DNA from: JANMEX01 sp049696015
Lineage (GTDB): Bacteria > Pseudomonadota > Alphaproteobacteria > Rhizobiales > Rhizobiaceae
Assembly: GCA_049696015.1 (NCBI GenBank)
Contig: JBAVTG010000048.1
Coordinates: 1 to 50,538, forward strand
Length of the DNA stretch: 50,538 bases
Direction: 5' to 3'
In this document: one piece after another, positions 8,605 through 16,846 of the stretch
Position numbering within the stretch: the first letter of the stretch is position 1
Layout: each line of letters begins with the position of its first letter
Notes under the pieces: model-generated
What the model was told of the DNA's origin: nothing
What the model saw: only the letters and a program-made list of their open reading frames with translations
The model's database searches: none
Made by a program: the position numbers and the translations under genes

Positions 8605-10302
8605 ATGGCTTTGCCTACCGCCGCATTTGAAGCCGGTCGATATGTTGGCTCCGTCGTTTACGTGGAGCCTGCTGTTGTGAAGCTAAATCTGCCTCATGGT
8701 ACCACTTCCGTAGCACCGTCTTATTCGGGCCATCGGGTTGGTCGAGGAGAGGTGGGGGAATTCGTCGTTATTGAGGGAGAGACGCAGGGCATTCTCGGTC
8801 GAATAACTCAAATTCGACTTTTGGACGGGGATAGACTGACCGTCGAACCAGCACGCAAATCCGAAGCTATTTCGGCCAATCCAATTGGCAGCGTCCAACT
8901 ACTTCTCTCAGTCGATTTAGCGACCGGTAAAATCTCGCAGGGGATTCCAGAACACCCCCGCATTGGGCAATATGCATACGCAGCGCACCCTGACCTTTTG
9001 AAGCACGTAGTAGAACAAAACGGTGGCGACGCGACTAAATTCGTTGATCTGGCCCATTTGCCTCAGTCCCCGACAACTAAGATATCCTTTCCGCCAGGTG
9101 CTATTTTCGGGCGGCATTGCGCTGTTCTCGGGACCACGGGCGGCGGCAAAAGCTGGACGTTGGCCCGGTTGCTTGGTGAGGTAGCCAGACACCGAGGAAA
9201 GGCGATTTTGTTCGACCCAAGTGGGGAATTCCGCACCTTGAACGAACGGGTCTGTCACGTGTGTTTAGGAGGGCGACCAAGAGCGGATGGAGACGATCGA
9301 GTCTTTGTAGGTTTCCCACATAAGCACTTGTCGGAGAGCGATCTCTTCGCAATGTTTCAGCCAAGCGGAGGTTCCCAATCTCCGAAGCTGCGCGAAGCAT
9401 TACAAAGTCTAAAGCTGCTTCATCTGGCACCAGAACTCGGCACAAACGGCCTACTTATCAAGGCGCAGCAGGTCAAAGCGCCGGTCGTCCATAGACAGAG
9501 GGAACATGCAGCCGCAATCCGTGAGCCCAGTGCAGCTTATGATATCACGAAGCTTGCGGACCAAATTTACGAGGAGTGTGTCTACCCCACTGGTGGAACT
9601 GCGCAGGCTCCAAATCCAGCGATCTGGGGGGCACCGGACGTTAACGGTCGTGGCTACTGTACAACGTTGGTCAGCCGGATAAGCGTGATGGTTCATTCTG
9701 AAGAGATGGCAGCCATATTCGCACCTGGAGCGTTGAATGACCTCACCAATGTAATCCAGGATTTCCTTTTAAATGATCAACTCAGTATCCTCCGTGTTTC
9801 CATGGAGGATCTACCTTTTGAACACCATACGCGTGAGCTCGCTGCGAACGCACTTGGGCACTACCTGATTAAGTTAGCTCGACGCGGCTTATTTAAGAAC
9901 AAACCACTGATCGTAGCATTGGATGAGGCTCACCAATTCTTGAACAAATCCATCGGCGACGAATTCAACCGTGTACGCCTAGAGTCTTTTGGCCTGATTG
10001 CTAAAGAAGGCAGAAAATATGGACTCCACGCACTTCTTGCAACCCAGCGCCCCCGAGACATACCAGAAGATGTTCTCAGTCAAATGGGGATGTTTATCGT
10101 TCACCGGCTGATCAACGAGAAAGACCGTCAGATCGTCGAGCAGGCTTGCGGCAATCTTGACGCGTCGGCCGCATCTTTCCTCCCTGTTCTTGGACAGGGG
10201 GAGGCGCTGGTGATTGGCTTGGACACTCCAATGACCATGCCCGTGCAAATCCTAAGGCCTATAAATCCACCAGATTCAACTCCGGCAGCAATTTGGACGT
10301 AG
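8605..10302 (+). CDS. HerA-like hexameric ATPase of SIR2-HerA defence pair
   Basis: The 565-residue protein has a HAS-barrel-like N-terminus followed by a HerA/FtsK-type ATPase. Walker A is GTTGGGKS near residue 177, followed by the typical ILFDPSGEF segment. Walker B is VALDEAHQF near residue 440, and TQRPRDIPEDVLSQ follows, a HerA hallmark. HerA proteins form hexameric rings and, with SIR2, a large complex whose ATPase and NADase activities respond to phage. The start is 2 bases downstream of the SIR2 stop, indicating translational coupling. Confidence 0.9.
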   Translation: MALPTAAFEAGRYVGSVVYVEPAVVKLNLPHGTTSVAPSYSGHRVGRGEVGEFVVIEGETQGILGRITQIRLLDGDRLTVEPARKSEAISANPIGSVQLLLSVDLATGKISQGIPEHPRIGQYAYAAHPDLLKHVVEQNGGDATKFVDLAHLPQSPTTKISFPPGAIFGRHCAVLGTTGGGKSWTLARLLGEVARHRGKAILFDPSGEFRTLNERVCHVCLGGRPRADGDDRVFVGFPHKHLSESDLFAMFQPSGGSQSPKLREALQSLKLLHLAPELGTNGLLIKAQQVKAPVVHRQREHAAAIREPSAAYDITKLADQIYEECVYPTGGTAQAPNPAIWGAPDVNGRGYCTTLVSRISVMVHSEEMAAIFAPGALNDLTNVIQDFLLNDQLSILRVSMEDLPFEHHTRELAANALGHYLIKLARRGLFKNKPLIVALDEAHQFLNKSIGDEFNRVRLESFGLIAKEGRKYGLHALLATQRPRDIPEDVLSQMGMFIVHRLINEKDRQIVEQACGNLDASAASFLPVLGQGEALVIGLDTPMTMPVQILRPINPPDSTPAAIWT

Positions 10303-10411
10303 AGAGGGTGTTGCTATTTCCGAATGTGCTTAATTCAAGATTTTTTGGGACGGGGTCTCCCATAGAGTTTATTGGCAGGCGGCAAATTCAACAGGGCGAA
10401 GGCGGTTCGCG

Positions 10412-11125
10412 ATGGTGATCGATGACAACTTGATTTCGCTCCATATAGGCGAGGAAACACTTAGGACGGAAGCGTTGCGGCGAATTTCGGGAAAGCCACT
10501 ACTACTACTGCATTTTGAGGTAACTGCCGCCGCTATGGACTTGCTCGACGTCTTCCGACAGTACCCTACCAACGACGAGGATACGAAGGTCAAGCAAGCG
10601 CTAGGGATTCGGCTATTCAACGCCCACGCGGCCGCAATCAAGTTGATGCTCTCCGGCTATTATCAGAATGCCACCATGGTTCTTAGGGATGTTTTGGAGA
10701 CGATTTTTCTAGCCGACTATTTCAGGACATCCCCCGCCGAGGTTGAACGATGGCGGATGGCCGACAAAAAAACCCTTTTGCGAGATTTTAAACCTGCAAT
10801 CATCCGGGGCAAGCTTGATGCCCGCGATGGTGTAACCACGAAAAAGCGCGGTGATGCATATGCGTTGTTTTCAGGGTTGGCAGGCCATGCTTCTATGGAA
10901 GGCTTTGCTATGCTGCGCCCATTGGGAAAAGACATGCACACCGGCCCATTCCTCGACAATTCCGCATTAGAGGCGGTTGCCGCCGAGATGGGCAAATTGT
11001 CCGTTCAGGTCGGAGAGATATTCAGCGCCTTTACCCCACTCGATTGGGGTTTAGGCCGAGACACGGCCGCTGCGTTTGCGCCTCTCAAGATGAAATGGCT
11101 AAAGGCTACGGGCTTTATAAAGTAA
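10412..11125 (+). CDS. Conserved hypothetical protein, DUF5677-like
   Basis: The 237-residue, largely helical protein contains a segment (residues about 90-110, around YYQNATMVLRDVLETIFLADY) with the small-residue/arginine/glutamate pattern seen in DUF5677-like proteins. No enzyme motif is visible, and the family link is tentative. It follows HerA after a 109-base gap in the same direction and closes the defence block, so it may be an accessory of SIR2-HerA or simply adjacent cargo. An AbiV-type abortive infection protein is an alternative I cannot exclude. Confidence 0.55.
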   Translation: MVIDDNLISLHIGEETLRTEALRRISGKPLLLLHFEVTAAAMDLLDVFRQYPTNDEDTKVKQALGIRLFNAHAAAIKLMLSGYYQNATMVLRDVLETIFLADYFRTSPAEVERWRMADKKTLLRDFKPAIIRGKLDARDGVTTKKRGDAYALFSGLAGHASMEGFAMLRPLGKDMHTGPFLDNSALEAVAAEMGKLSVQVGEIFSAFTPLDWGLGRDTAAAFAPLKMKWLKATGFIK

Positions 11126-11227
11126 CAGACCACCGACTTGGCAACCGTTTCATAAATCAAGAATTATGCGCGCATCTTTTGCGCGTGCATTCCCAAAGGG
11201 TTGGGACGCGCGTAAATCACGAAAGTA

Positions 11228-11302
11228 ATGCGCCGCCTCATCGAATATGCCCGCGTCAGCACGACCAGAAAGACACTCGAGGTCAAACAGGCGAAAACTT
11301 GA
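11228..11302 (+). pseudogene. Remnant of a serine recombinase (resolvase/invertase) N-terminus
   Basis: A 24-codon frame starts at the ATG at 11228 and reads MRRLIEYARVSTTRK followed by TLEVKQAK. That matches the start of serine resolvases, which begin with a strand like 'GYARVST' containing the catalytic serine. It stops at 11302, so more than 90% of the gene is missing. It is probably what is left of the mobile element that delivered or bordered the upstream defence genes. Confidence 0.6.
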
Positions 11303-11340
11303 TGGCGGTAATTACCTGGAGTGAATGAAACGACTGGAAT

Positions 11341-11368
11341 AGCCCTTGCATCAGCGGGGGCTTTTCTT
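11341..11368 (+). terminator. Possible rho-independent terminator
   Basis: AGCCC at 11341-11345 pairs with GGGCT at 11358-11362, followed by a T-rich stretch. The stem is only five base pairs, so this is a weak candidate. It could end transcription coming through the defence island. Confidence 0.35.
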
Positions 11369-11410
11369 TGCCGCACATGGCACGGTCATGGCTTGTAACG
11401 TGAGATCATC

Positions 11411-11441
11411 AAGACAGTCCGCCCTTCGGGCGAACCGTCTT
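11411..11441. repeat. Imperfect inverted repeat with TTCG loop
   Basis: AAGACAGTCCGCCC and GGGCGAACCGTCTT form a 14-position stem with two mismatches around the stable TTCG tetraloop. There is no U-tract after it. It could be a processed RNA stem or a recombination landmark. Confidence 0.4.
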
Positions 11442-11496
11442 GAGCGGAAACAAACCCAAGGGCGTAGCCAGTCCCGTGTTGCCCAGTTTCGCTGTG

Positions 11497-11533
11497 CCGC
11501 TATGCTAACACTCCTATGGGTCCGCTGTTAACC
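11497..11533 (+). repeat. Diverged direct repeat, right copy
   Basis: This is the partner of 205-241 (30 of 37 positions identical, same orientation). It lies upstream of the 11638 repeat copy, so it may be the left part of a longer composite repeat. Confidence 0.5.
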
Positions 11534-11637
11534 TTGGTTTTGTCTGGCGTGTTGTCCCGCCACATCGCCGGCGGCTTTGTCCAATATTTCGGACGCCGGC
11601 TCGGGCCTCCTAAAGACGCCACTTGTTTGCGAGAAGC

Positions 11638-11684
11638 GGGGATGAGAGGGCGCTGCCCGCTACTCCCCGGCAAGCAGAAAATCG
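11638..11684 (+). repeat. Partial copy of dispersed palindromic repeat (copy A)
   Basis: This segment, starting 'gggatgagagggcgctgccc' and ending in 'gcaagcagaaaat', matches 27186-27230 at nearly every position. Only the left arm of the palindromic core is present; the sequence diverges immediately after it, as if a cargo segment had replaced the rest. Confidence 0.65.
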
Positions 11685-11793
11685 GACTCCCCATCTTTCG
11701 CGCCCTCGCGGCAGGTCAGATGGGCGATCTCCATAGGGGTGTGGGCGATGGCGGCAGAGCGGCCAAACTGGACGCTTATACGCGGTCTGCCGT

Positions 11794-12069
11794 TTACCCC
11801 ATGAGAAACAGTGCTTGGTCAGGCAACTCGTTGAGCAGATCCGTCAGATCATCAGCGCTTATCAGCACCAAATCGTGCTTTTTAGTAGTTTGTAATATGT
11901 TCCGCAGCGACAGTTGCGGACCAACTGGAAAGCCCTTTAACATCAGTCTCCCCTTGCCCGGCGCCACGTTTTCTGCTGCGGTTAACGTTAAGACCAAGCC
12001 CGATTTATTGCGCACCTCAAATACCGCGTCCTCTATCTCCACTGCTCTGATAATGTGCAGGATCTGCAT
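11794..12069 (-). CDS. Hypothetical protein, 91 residues
   Basis: A 91-residue frame without a recognised family. Its N-terminus has alternating hydrophobic and charged residues (MQILHIIRAVEIEDAVFEV), followed by a segment ending in an acidic helix (DDLTDLLNEL). Codon use looks protein-like, but the ribosome binding site is weak. It lies alone between repeat copies A and B, pointing the opposite way to the neighbouring cargo. It may be a small cargo gene or a chance frame. Confidence 0.4.
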   Translation of the reverse strand: MQILHIIRAVEIEDAVFEVRNKSGLVLTLTAAENVAPGKGRLMLKGFPVGPQLSLRNILQTTKKHDLVLISADDLTDLLNELPDQALFLMG

Positions 12070-12466
12070 TTTACATTCCCATCTGATCTTGCTTGTTTCT
12101 CTCGTAGTGCCGAAAAGGCATGAGCCTGCTCGTGCCTTCCGAGGCGTCGCCGGCGAGACCGGGGTAGCAAGTGCAAGCTGAAAATCGGGCGGGTGGTGCG
12201 GGCGCAGGCTTGCCGAGCCACGGTCCCCTATTTTCCGCTTGCGCGCGCGGGGGCGGTGCCCCTAGGCCGCTTTGTCAGGCCTGAAGGCGTCGAAGGTTTT
12301 GTGGTGTTGCTCTCCGACTAGTCGCCACCCGTCGTTCTGTTGCCCGCTCCAATTTCTAGTGAAACAGTCATTCCAATAGCCAAATGATAAAACCGTTGAT
12401 TGAGGACGAAAGCACGATAGGATACGAAGTCCAGCGAAACGAAACGAAATCAGAGCCTGTACGGGT
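12070..12466. other. Intergenic region with repeat copy B and leader of the membrane-protein gene
   Basis: These 397 bases contain repeat copy B (12156-12265) and then about 200 bases upstream of the membrane-protein gene, where its promoter must lie. I cannot point to clear -35/-10 boxes, and I see no gene. Confidence 0.45.
12156..12265 (-). repeat. Dispersed palindromic repeat, copy B
   Basis: This is a 110-bp copy in the same orientation as copy C (15076-15183) and inverted relative to copy D (27217-27285). The ~70-bp core at 12173-12242 is bounded by inverted arms (gcaagctgaaaatcggg and the complementary-type ccctattttccgcttgc). Copies B and C bracket the membrane-protein/hydrolase cassette as direct repeats, so recombination between them would excise it precisely. 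Confidence 0.75.
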
Positions 12467-14080
12467 ATGATTAAGAACGGAAAATTATTTTTACCTCCGC
12501 CAGGAGACGGGACGGATTTCAAAGAACTTTTTAGCAAAATAGCCGCAGCTGGTGCGGGTCGGCCCTTGGGCAAAGATGGATTTCCTGCGGGCCCATGGAC
12601 GCCCGAGCTTCTTGCAGACGCGATCTCACAGATTGATGCCAACCGAATTGGGGTCGATCTGCGAACGGTTCAGCTTTGGTTTCAGGTGAACGACAAGGGA
12701 ATTAGCACTGCCAACATGCGTTGGTTGGCAAGGGTTTTAGGGTGCGATGACCAGGTGGCAACCAGCGAATGGCAAATGGAGCTTAGTCAGGCGCATTTTC
12801 GGTTAACGGCCACGAGACAAGAAGGGAAGAAGGCGGGAATCAGCGTTGCGCCGGGGGGTCCAGATACGGCACAGAGTGCAATCGTTGATGATGAAACAGA
12901 GCCCCCACCAGAGCTGGCACGGGAAACTGACGCCAACGACCCGAGGCGGCGTTTCAGCTTGGCAAGCAGATCGGAAGCGCTTTTTAGCCGCGGATCTCCC
13001 TTGAATTTACCGGCGTCGGTGTTTGCGGGTGCAACCGCTCTTGCGTATCTGTCTTACATTACGGGGATTCATAACGCTACTTACACTCGGGCGGATGGCC
13101 TCGTTAAGCAGGTTGGGTTTTTCTGGGCGCCGAATTGGACAGTCCTCTTCATGGTGTTTTTACCACTGTTTTTGGCGTTCGTGATAGATTTGCTGGCCTA
13201 TTGGAAATATGAAGGGCGCCTAAAGCTGGTCGTACAGGGCGATCGAATGGAAAGCGACGTTGCCTGGGCGCGCAACGTAGAAGCGTCCGCGTCTACCTAT
13301 TGGGCGGTTTTTATAATTTGTGTGTTTTTCGCAGGTCTTTTCCAGTGGATCGGCGTGCGTTTGATCCCCTTGTTGCAAGGCGGTGGCAACGAAGCGCCGG
13401 ATTGGGGATTTTTGGCGATTGTGCGCCCCGAGGTCATATCGGTTCCGATGGCAATCGTGTTCACAGGGCTGGCTTTCCTCTACATGTGCCTGAGTTTTTA
13501 TCTGTTCTTCGCAGGCCTCATTTTGCTTCATACGGTAGTCGATGATCTATGGAAAATTAGAGAGGCATCCAAGAATCAGCCCGAGGCGGAATTTCAACAC
13601 GAGGTCAAAGAAATCGGCATCAGGGTGATGTGCGGTATTTTTCGGTGCACTGTTTTGGGGGTATTAATCGCCATTTGCATGAAGGCCCAAGGCTCTTACC
13701 TGAAATCGAATGGCGAGAATATCTTCGCTTGGTTGGCCGACGATATGAATTCAGCCTTTTATGAGAGCGCAGATGTCAAAAAAAGCTTCAGTTTTAGACC
13801 GTCAACCAACTTCAGCAGCCTTATTATTGCTTTTTCGGCTTGTTTTGTTTTTCTCTACGGCTCCATCCGCTTGGGTATCGGCAGCCGGTTTCATATGCCG
13901 TTGTGGAAGATGTCGGCGGTCATAGCGTTGCTTTTTGCCAGCTACTTGATGATCGGCGCATTTGACGGCTTTTCGATCCTTCTGAGCATTGCGGTGCTGC
14001 TCGCGATATACGGCCTAATTGATCCAGGATTTAGGCGATGGCAAGCGAGTGAGTCAGGGAGCGATCACAGTGTATCATAG
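12467..14080 (+). CDS. Multi-pass membrane protein with N-terminal HTH-like region (possibly RcgA-like)
   Basis: The 537-residue protein has two parts. Residues about 1-110 are soluble and contain a helix-turn-helix-like segment (VDLRTVQLWF, then GISTANMRWLARVLG). From about residue 185 there are eight or nine hydrophobic segments, for example LFMVFLPLFLAFVIDLLAYW and SVPMAIVFTGLAFLYMCLSF. With the overlapping downstream hydrolase it recalls the pair annotated as RcgA putative transporter and RcgR putative quorum-lactone hydrolase in rhizobial conjugation regions. That link is from memory and tentative. It could sense or move a small signal molecule. It is the first gene of a cassette flanked by repeat copies B and C. 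Confidence 0.6.
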   Translation: MIKNGKLFLPPPGDGTDFKELFSKIAAAGAGRPLGKDGFPAGPWTPELLADAISQIDANRIGVDLRTVQLWFQVNDKGISTANMRWLARVLGCDDQVATSEWQMELSQAHFRLTATRQEGKKAGISVAPGGPDTAQSAIVDDETEPPPELARETDANDPRRRFSLASRSEALFSRGSPLNLPASVFAGATALAYLSYITGIHNATYTRADGLVKQVGFFWAPNWTVLFMVFLPLFLAFVIDLLAYWKYEGRLKLVVQGDRMESDVAWARNVEASASTYWAVFIICVFFAGLFQWIGVRLIPLLQGGGNEAPDWGFLAIVRPEVISVPMAIVFTGLAFLYMCLSFYLFFAGLILLHTVVDDLWKIREASKNQPEAEFQHEVKEIGIRVMCGIFRCTVLGVLIAICMKAQGSYLKSNGENIFAWLADDMNSAFYESADVKKSFSFRPSTNFSSLIIAFSACFVFLYGSIRLGIGSRFHMPLWKMSAVIALLFASYLMIGAFDGFSILLSIAVLLAIYGLIDPGFRRWQASESGSDHSVS

Positions 14081-15068
14081 TTGGCTTGATCGTTGGGATG
14101 AGCGGCGGGCGCAGCGCGGTGAGGAAGCGAAGAAAACAACCGATTTCATCCTTGACGCCGACCGCGCCTTTCCAGGCGAGAAGAAAATAAAAAGTATCGA
14201 GGAGTTTTGTGTCCTTGCAGACCAGACCGTGGCTGATCCAGCATTTTTCGATGAGCCGAGCCGGAGCGATCAGGGTTTTGAAAGGCAAGACGGGTGGCTC
14301 AAATTTCCTTCGGACATTTCTACTGACGTCGAAGAAAACAATGTAGTTCTGGCAAAAATCACAGAAAGCGGGTCGTTCGATCAGGCGATGGTGATTTTTC
14401 ACCAATGGAATGCAGGCGCCCGGAATCGACAGATTGCCAACTTTTTCTCGCAGCGCGGCATCACGGTTGTCGAGATTGCCATGCCTTATCACTTTGAGCG
14501 CAGCCGTCCCGGCTCCGTGTACGCAGATTATATGCTTAGCGCTAATGTCGGTCGAACGATCCAGTCTGTGAGACAGGCGGTATGGGATGGGCGAAAACTC
14601 ATTCGTTGGTTGAAGAACCTAGGCTATCGAGAGATTTCGGTTCTCGGTATGAGCTTGGGTTCCTGGGTCGCAGGGTTGATCGCTGCGCACGACTTGGCCG
14701 TGTCAAAGGCCTCGTTGTTTCTGACGGCGGGGAGCCTGGCGGATATGGTTTGGACGGGTCGCGCCACCCGGTCAATACGTGACAGCCTTGAGCCGATGAT
14801 TGGGCTGACCGATCTCAGACGGGTCTGGGGTCCACTTAACATGGAAAATTATGCGCATCGTTTGGCACGGCCTGATCTCGATCTTCACGTTGTGTTGGCC
14901 AAGAGAGACAAGGTGGTTCTGCCCGAACTATCGGAGAGGTTCATGCAGAGGCTGAAGGACACAGGCGCAAAGCCAAATATATTGAGACTAAACTGTGGGC
15001 ACTATTCGCTCGCTAAACCGCCCTACATTCTGTTGGCCGGCTTGAGCTTGAAGCGGTTTATGTCGTGA
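14070..15068 (+). CDS. Alpha/beta hydrolase (possibly RcgR-like lactone hydrolase)
   Basis: I chose the GTG at 14070, which overlaps the upstream stop by 11 bases and has GGGAG at a good distance; the product is 332 residues. The nucleophile elbow GMSLGS, an acidic residue in LAKRDKVV and a histidine in NCGHYS are in the order expected for the Ser-Asp-His triad. VVIFHQWN-type strands precede the elbow, as usual for this fold. The substrate is unknown. The pairing with a membrane protein on a conjugative element makes a signal-degrading lactonase or esterase role plausible, but that is inference. Confidence 0.72.
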   Translation: MYHSWLDRWDERRAQRGEEAKKTTDFILDADRAFPGEKKIKSIEEFCVLADQTVADPAFFDEPSRSDQGFERQDGWLKFPSDISTDVEENNVVLAKITESGSFDQAMVIFHQWNAGARNRQIANFFSQRGITVVEIAMPYHFERSRPGSVYADYMLSANVGRTIQSVRQAVWDGRKLIRWLKNLGYREISVLGMSLGSWVAGLIAAHDLAVSKASLFLTAGSLADMVWTGRATRSIRDSLEPMIGLTDLRRVWGPLNMENYAHRLARPDLDLHVVLAKRDKVVLPELSERFMQRLKDTGAKPNILRLNCGHYSLAKPPYILLAGLSLKRFMS

Positions 15069-15075
15069 GCTGGCA

Positions 15076-15183
15076 AGACCGGGGTAGCAAGTGCAGCCGA
15101 AAATTGGGCGAGTGGTGCGGGCGCAGGCTTGCCGAGTTTCGGCCCCTATTTTCAGCTTGCGCGCGCGGGGGCGGTGCCCCTAG
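15076..15183 (-). repeat. Dispersed palindromic repeat, copy C
   Basis: This 108-bp copy is closely similar to copy B and in the same orientation, sharing 'accggggtagcaagtgca', 'gtgcgggcgcaggcttgccg' and 'gggggcggtgcccctag'. The core lies at 15093-15160. It starts 8 bases after the hydrolase stop. Some similarity continues beyond it. Confidence 0.75.
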
Positions 15184-15251
15184 CCCCTTTTCCAAAGATT
15201 CGAAGCGTCGATTGTTGTGGAATTTGTTCCTATTATGTTCTAACGCGGCTT

Positions 15252-15536
15252 ATGGGCCGATCAACGCAGATTTACGAACTCATTCCAAAGTGGAGCGCGA
15301 CGCTCGGCGGTCTCAAAGACAGCGACGCCATCGTGCGGGCGCATTGCCGCAAATGCAGCAGCACGTTCAAAGTCGATGTCGGATTGTTGATTTCACATTT
15401 CGGCAAAAACTATTCGCTCTATGACAGGACGAGCTCGTGCCGGATCTATAGCTGCGACGGAGAAAGCTTTTTCCTCGCCTCGCCCGGCGGCGGCACGCCG
15501 CTGCGACCGCTGATAACCAAACGGAATGCTGGCTAA
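15252..15536 (+). CDS. Small zinc-ribbon-like hypothetical protein
   Basis: I chose the ATG at 15252 because the upstream part of the frame lies inside repeat copy C and is unlikely to be coding. The product is 94 residues. Cysteines in HCRKCSSTF and in SCRIYSCDG are spaced like two halves of a zinc ribbon. This would suggest nucleic-acid or protein binding, but no family is recognised. It is followed head-to-tail by a gene on the opposite strand 10 bases away. Confidence 0.5.
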   Translation: MGRSTQIYELIPKWSATLGGLKDSDAIVRAHCRKCSSTFKVDVGLLISHFGKNYSLYDRTSSCRIYSCDGESFFLASPGGGTPLRPLITKRNAG

Positions 15537-15546
15537 GGCCTCTCGC

Positions 15547-16089
15547 CTATTTCTTGGTGTGAATGATGCGGCCGGTATATTTCGGGCGTTCAGGAGCGCC
15601 GTGCGTAAAGTCGTTGCGGCGCCAAGGTTCCCAGGAGCAGCTGGCTTTCGTGACGTCGGGTTTGGAAAGCGCGAGCTTGGCCATGCCGTCGCTGACCATT
15701 TGAAAACTCTCCGACTTCATGCCGTCAGCGGCGAAAGAGACTTCCAAGACGGACACAATGTCCGCCATGCGGTGATCGTCGCTCGTCATCGAGATGCAGG
15801 CGAGCTCGCGCACATGGGCGTTGATGATCTTTTCGTAGATGTCCGGCTTGTAGACGTGCAGCATGCCCTCCTGCATGATGAATTGCAGCCGGTCCGACAT
15901 GCTCAGCGAATATTGGTCGACCAAGCCAATCTCGCGCATCATCGGCTGTTTGGTCTTTTCCACTTTGTCCCACAGGCGGTTGCCGTCGCTGTCAGTGTCA
16001 TCCAGCCCCATCGGCAGGTCATGCGCCGGTGCTGCGGGTGCCGGCAGAAGGGCGAGAGCTGTCAGAACGAAAAGCTGGTGGATTTTCAC
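15547..16089 (-). CDS. Exported hypothetical protein
   Basis: The 180-residue protein starts with a GTG. It has a clear signal peptide (MKIHQLFVLTALALLP, then PAPAAPAHD), with cleavage probably near residue 22. The mature part is mixed alpha/beta with no recognised domain. It likely resides in the periplasm. It is the only minus-strand gene of this backbone segment and may be transcribed from the gene-poor region to its right. Confidence 0.6.
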   Translation of the reverse strand: MKIHQLFVLTALALLPAPAAPAHDLPMGLDDTDSDGNRLWDKVEKTKQPMMREIGLVDQYSLSMSDRLQFIMQEGMLHVYKPDIYEKIINAHVRELACISMTSDDHRMADIVSVLEVSFAADGMKSESFQMVSDGMAKLALSKPDVTKASCSWEPWRRNDFTHGAPERPKYTGRIIHTKK

Positions 16090-16581
16090 AGATCAGTCTT
16101 TCTGCCGATGTGAAGCGTGAGCGTCCGGCGCAATCAGGAAACAGATGAAAATATGTAATATCACTCCAAGTTGAGCTTTGCTACGTCATGCCGGCCGGTT
16201 TTGCACAAGCACGCACCTTGGGGCACATCATTGTTGGGCGATCCGCTGCGCGGCCAGGCTCTACTCGGCGCGCCTCGCCAAGCCAATGAATTGTCTTGTC
16301 CCTTGCGGGTCACGATCCTTATCGCATCCTCTAAAACGGCTTGGGCGCATTGCCAATATGTAATCAGTATGGCATCCTCGCACAGCGGTGATTTTATAAA
16401 TGATTTGCACAGTTTACGCCGCGTGTTCGGTTTGCAGAACGACCGGCTTGCATTGAACCAATAGGCGATCATGCGGCTGCGGTTCGGCGCGGGCAGAATA
16501 GTTTCCGCCAAAAGCCAAGAATCAGATACGTGTCTGATCTTGAAACGACCAAGGAGAAGCATCGGCAAGAGCTGAAAAGGC

Positions 16582-16712
16582 AAAACCGCCACCCGTTTGC
16601 AGCGGAGGCGGTTTTTGAAAAAGGGTAAGCCCTAGAAGAGCTTCACCCTCTCACAGTCTGAAATGCCTGTCAACGGGAAACGATGCGTTTTTCGTGACGG
16701 CGAAGCTTTGCC
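16582..16712 (+). ncRNA. Three-hairpin structured element, copy 1
   Basis: Hairpin 1 pairs AAAACCGCC (16582-16590) with GGCGGTTTT (16607-16615). Hairpin 2 pairs AGGGT and AAGC (16622-16630) with GCTT and ACCCT (16640-16649), with one bulge. Hairpin 3 pairs ACGGGAAAC (16673-16681) with GTTTTTCGT (16687-16695), including two G-U pairs, and is extended by GTC/GAC. It ends in GAAGCTTTGCC. The same order recurs at 16847. Whether it acts as RNA or as DNA binding sites is unknown. Confidence 0.5.
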
Positions 16713-16846
16713 CATCCTTGCCGGAATCCAGCTGCGTCAGCCTCTGTGCATGACGCAGATGGCGAGCGCCGCCAAACCCCGAATCGGGTTAGGTCAGGCA
16801 AGTGCAACGAGAAACAGGAGGCTGACACGGCAGAACCATAAACGAG

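Larger units (their letters stand above)
11126..11793. other. Gene-poor junction with mobile-element debris and hairpins
   Basis: No intact gene is visible in these 668 bases. They hold the resolvase remnant at 11228-11302, a terminator-like hairpin at 11341-11368, a stem-loop at 11411-11441 and two repeat copies (11497-11533 and 11638-11684). The patchwork is typical of a recombination junction between cargo and backbone. Confidence 0.55.

Noticed and set aside
1334..10302. BREX or DISARM system
   Set aside because: A methyltransferase and helicase are present, but BrxL/PglZ/BrxC or DrmA/DrmB/DrmC are not; the GIY-YIG and SIR2-HerA partners fit other systems.
11500..11694. 64-residue minus-strand frame sharing a peptide with another frame at 27026-27274
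   Set aside because: The shared peptide comes from translating the dispersed repeat (copies A and D), not from homologous genes.
16161..16592. 143-residue minus-strand frame in the region upstream of the HTH gene
   Set aside because: No ribosome site, odd composition and no domain; the plus strand of the same region shows equally long chance frames.
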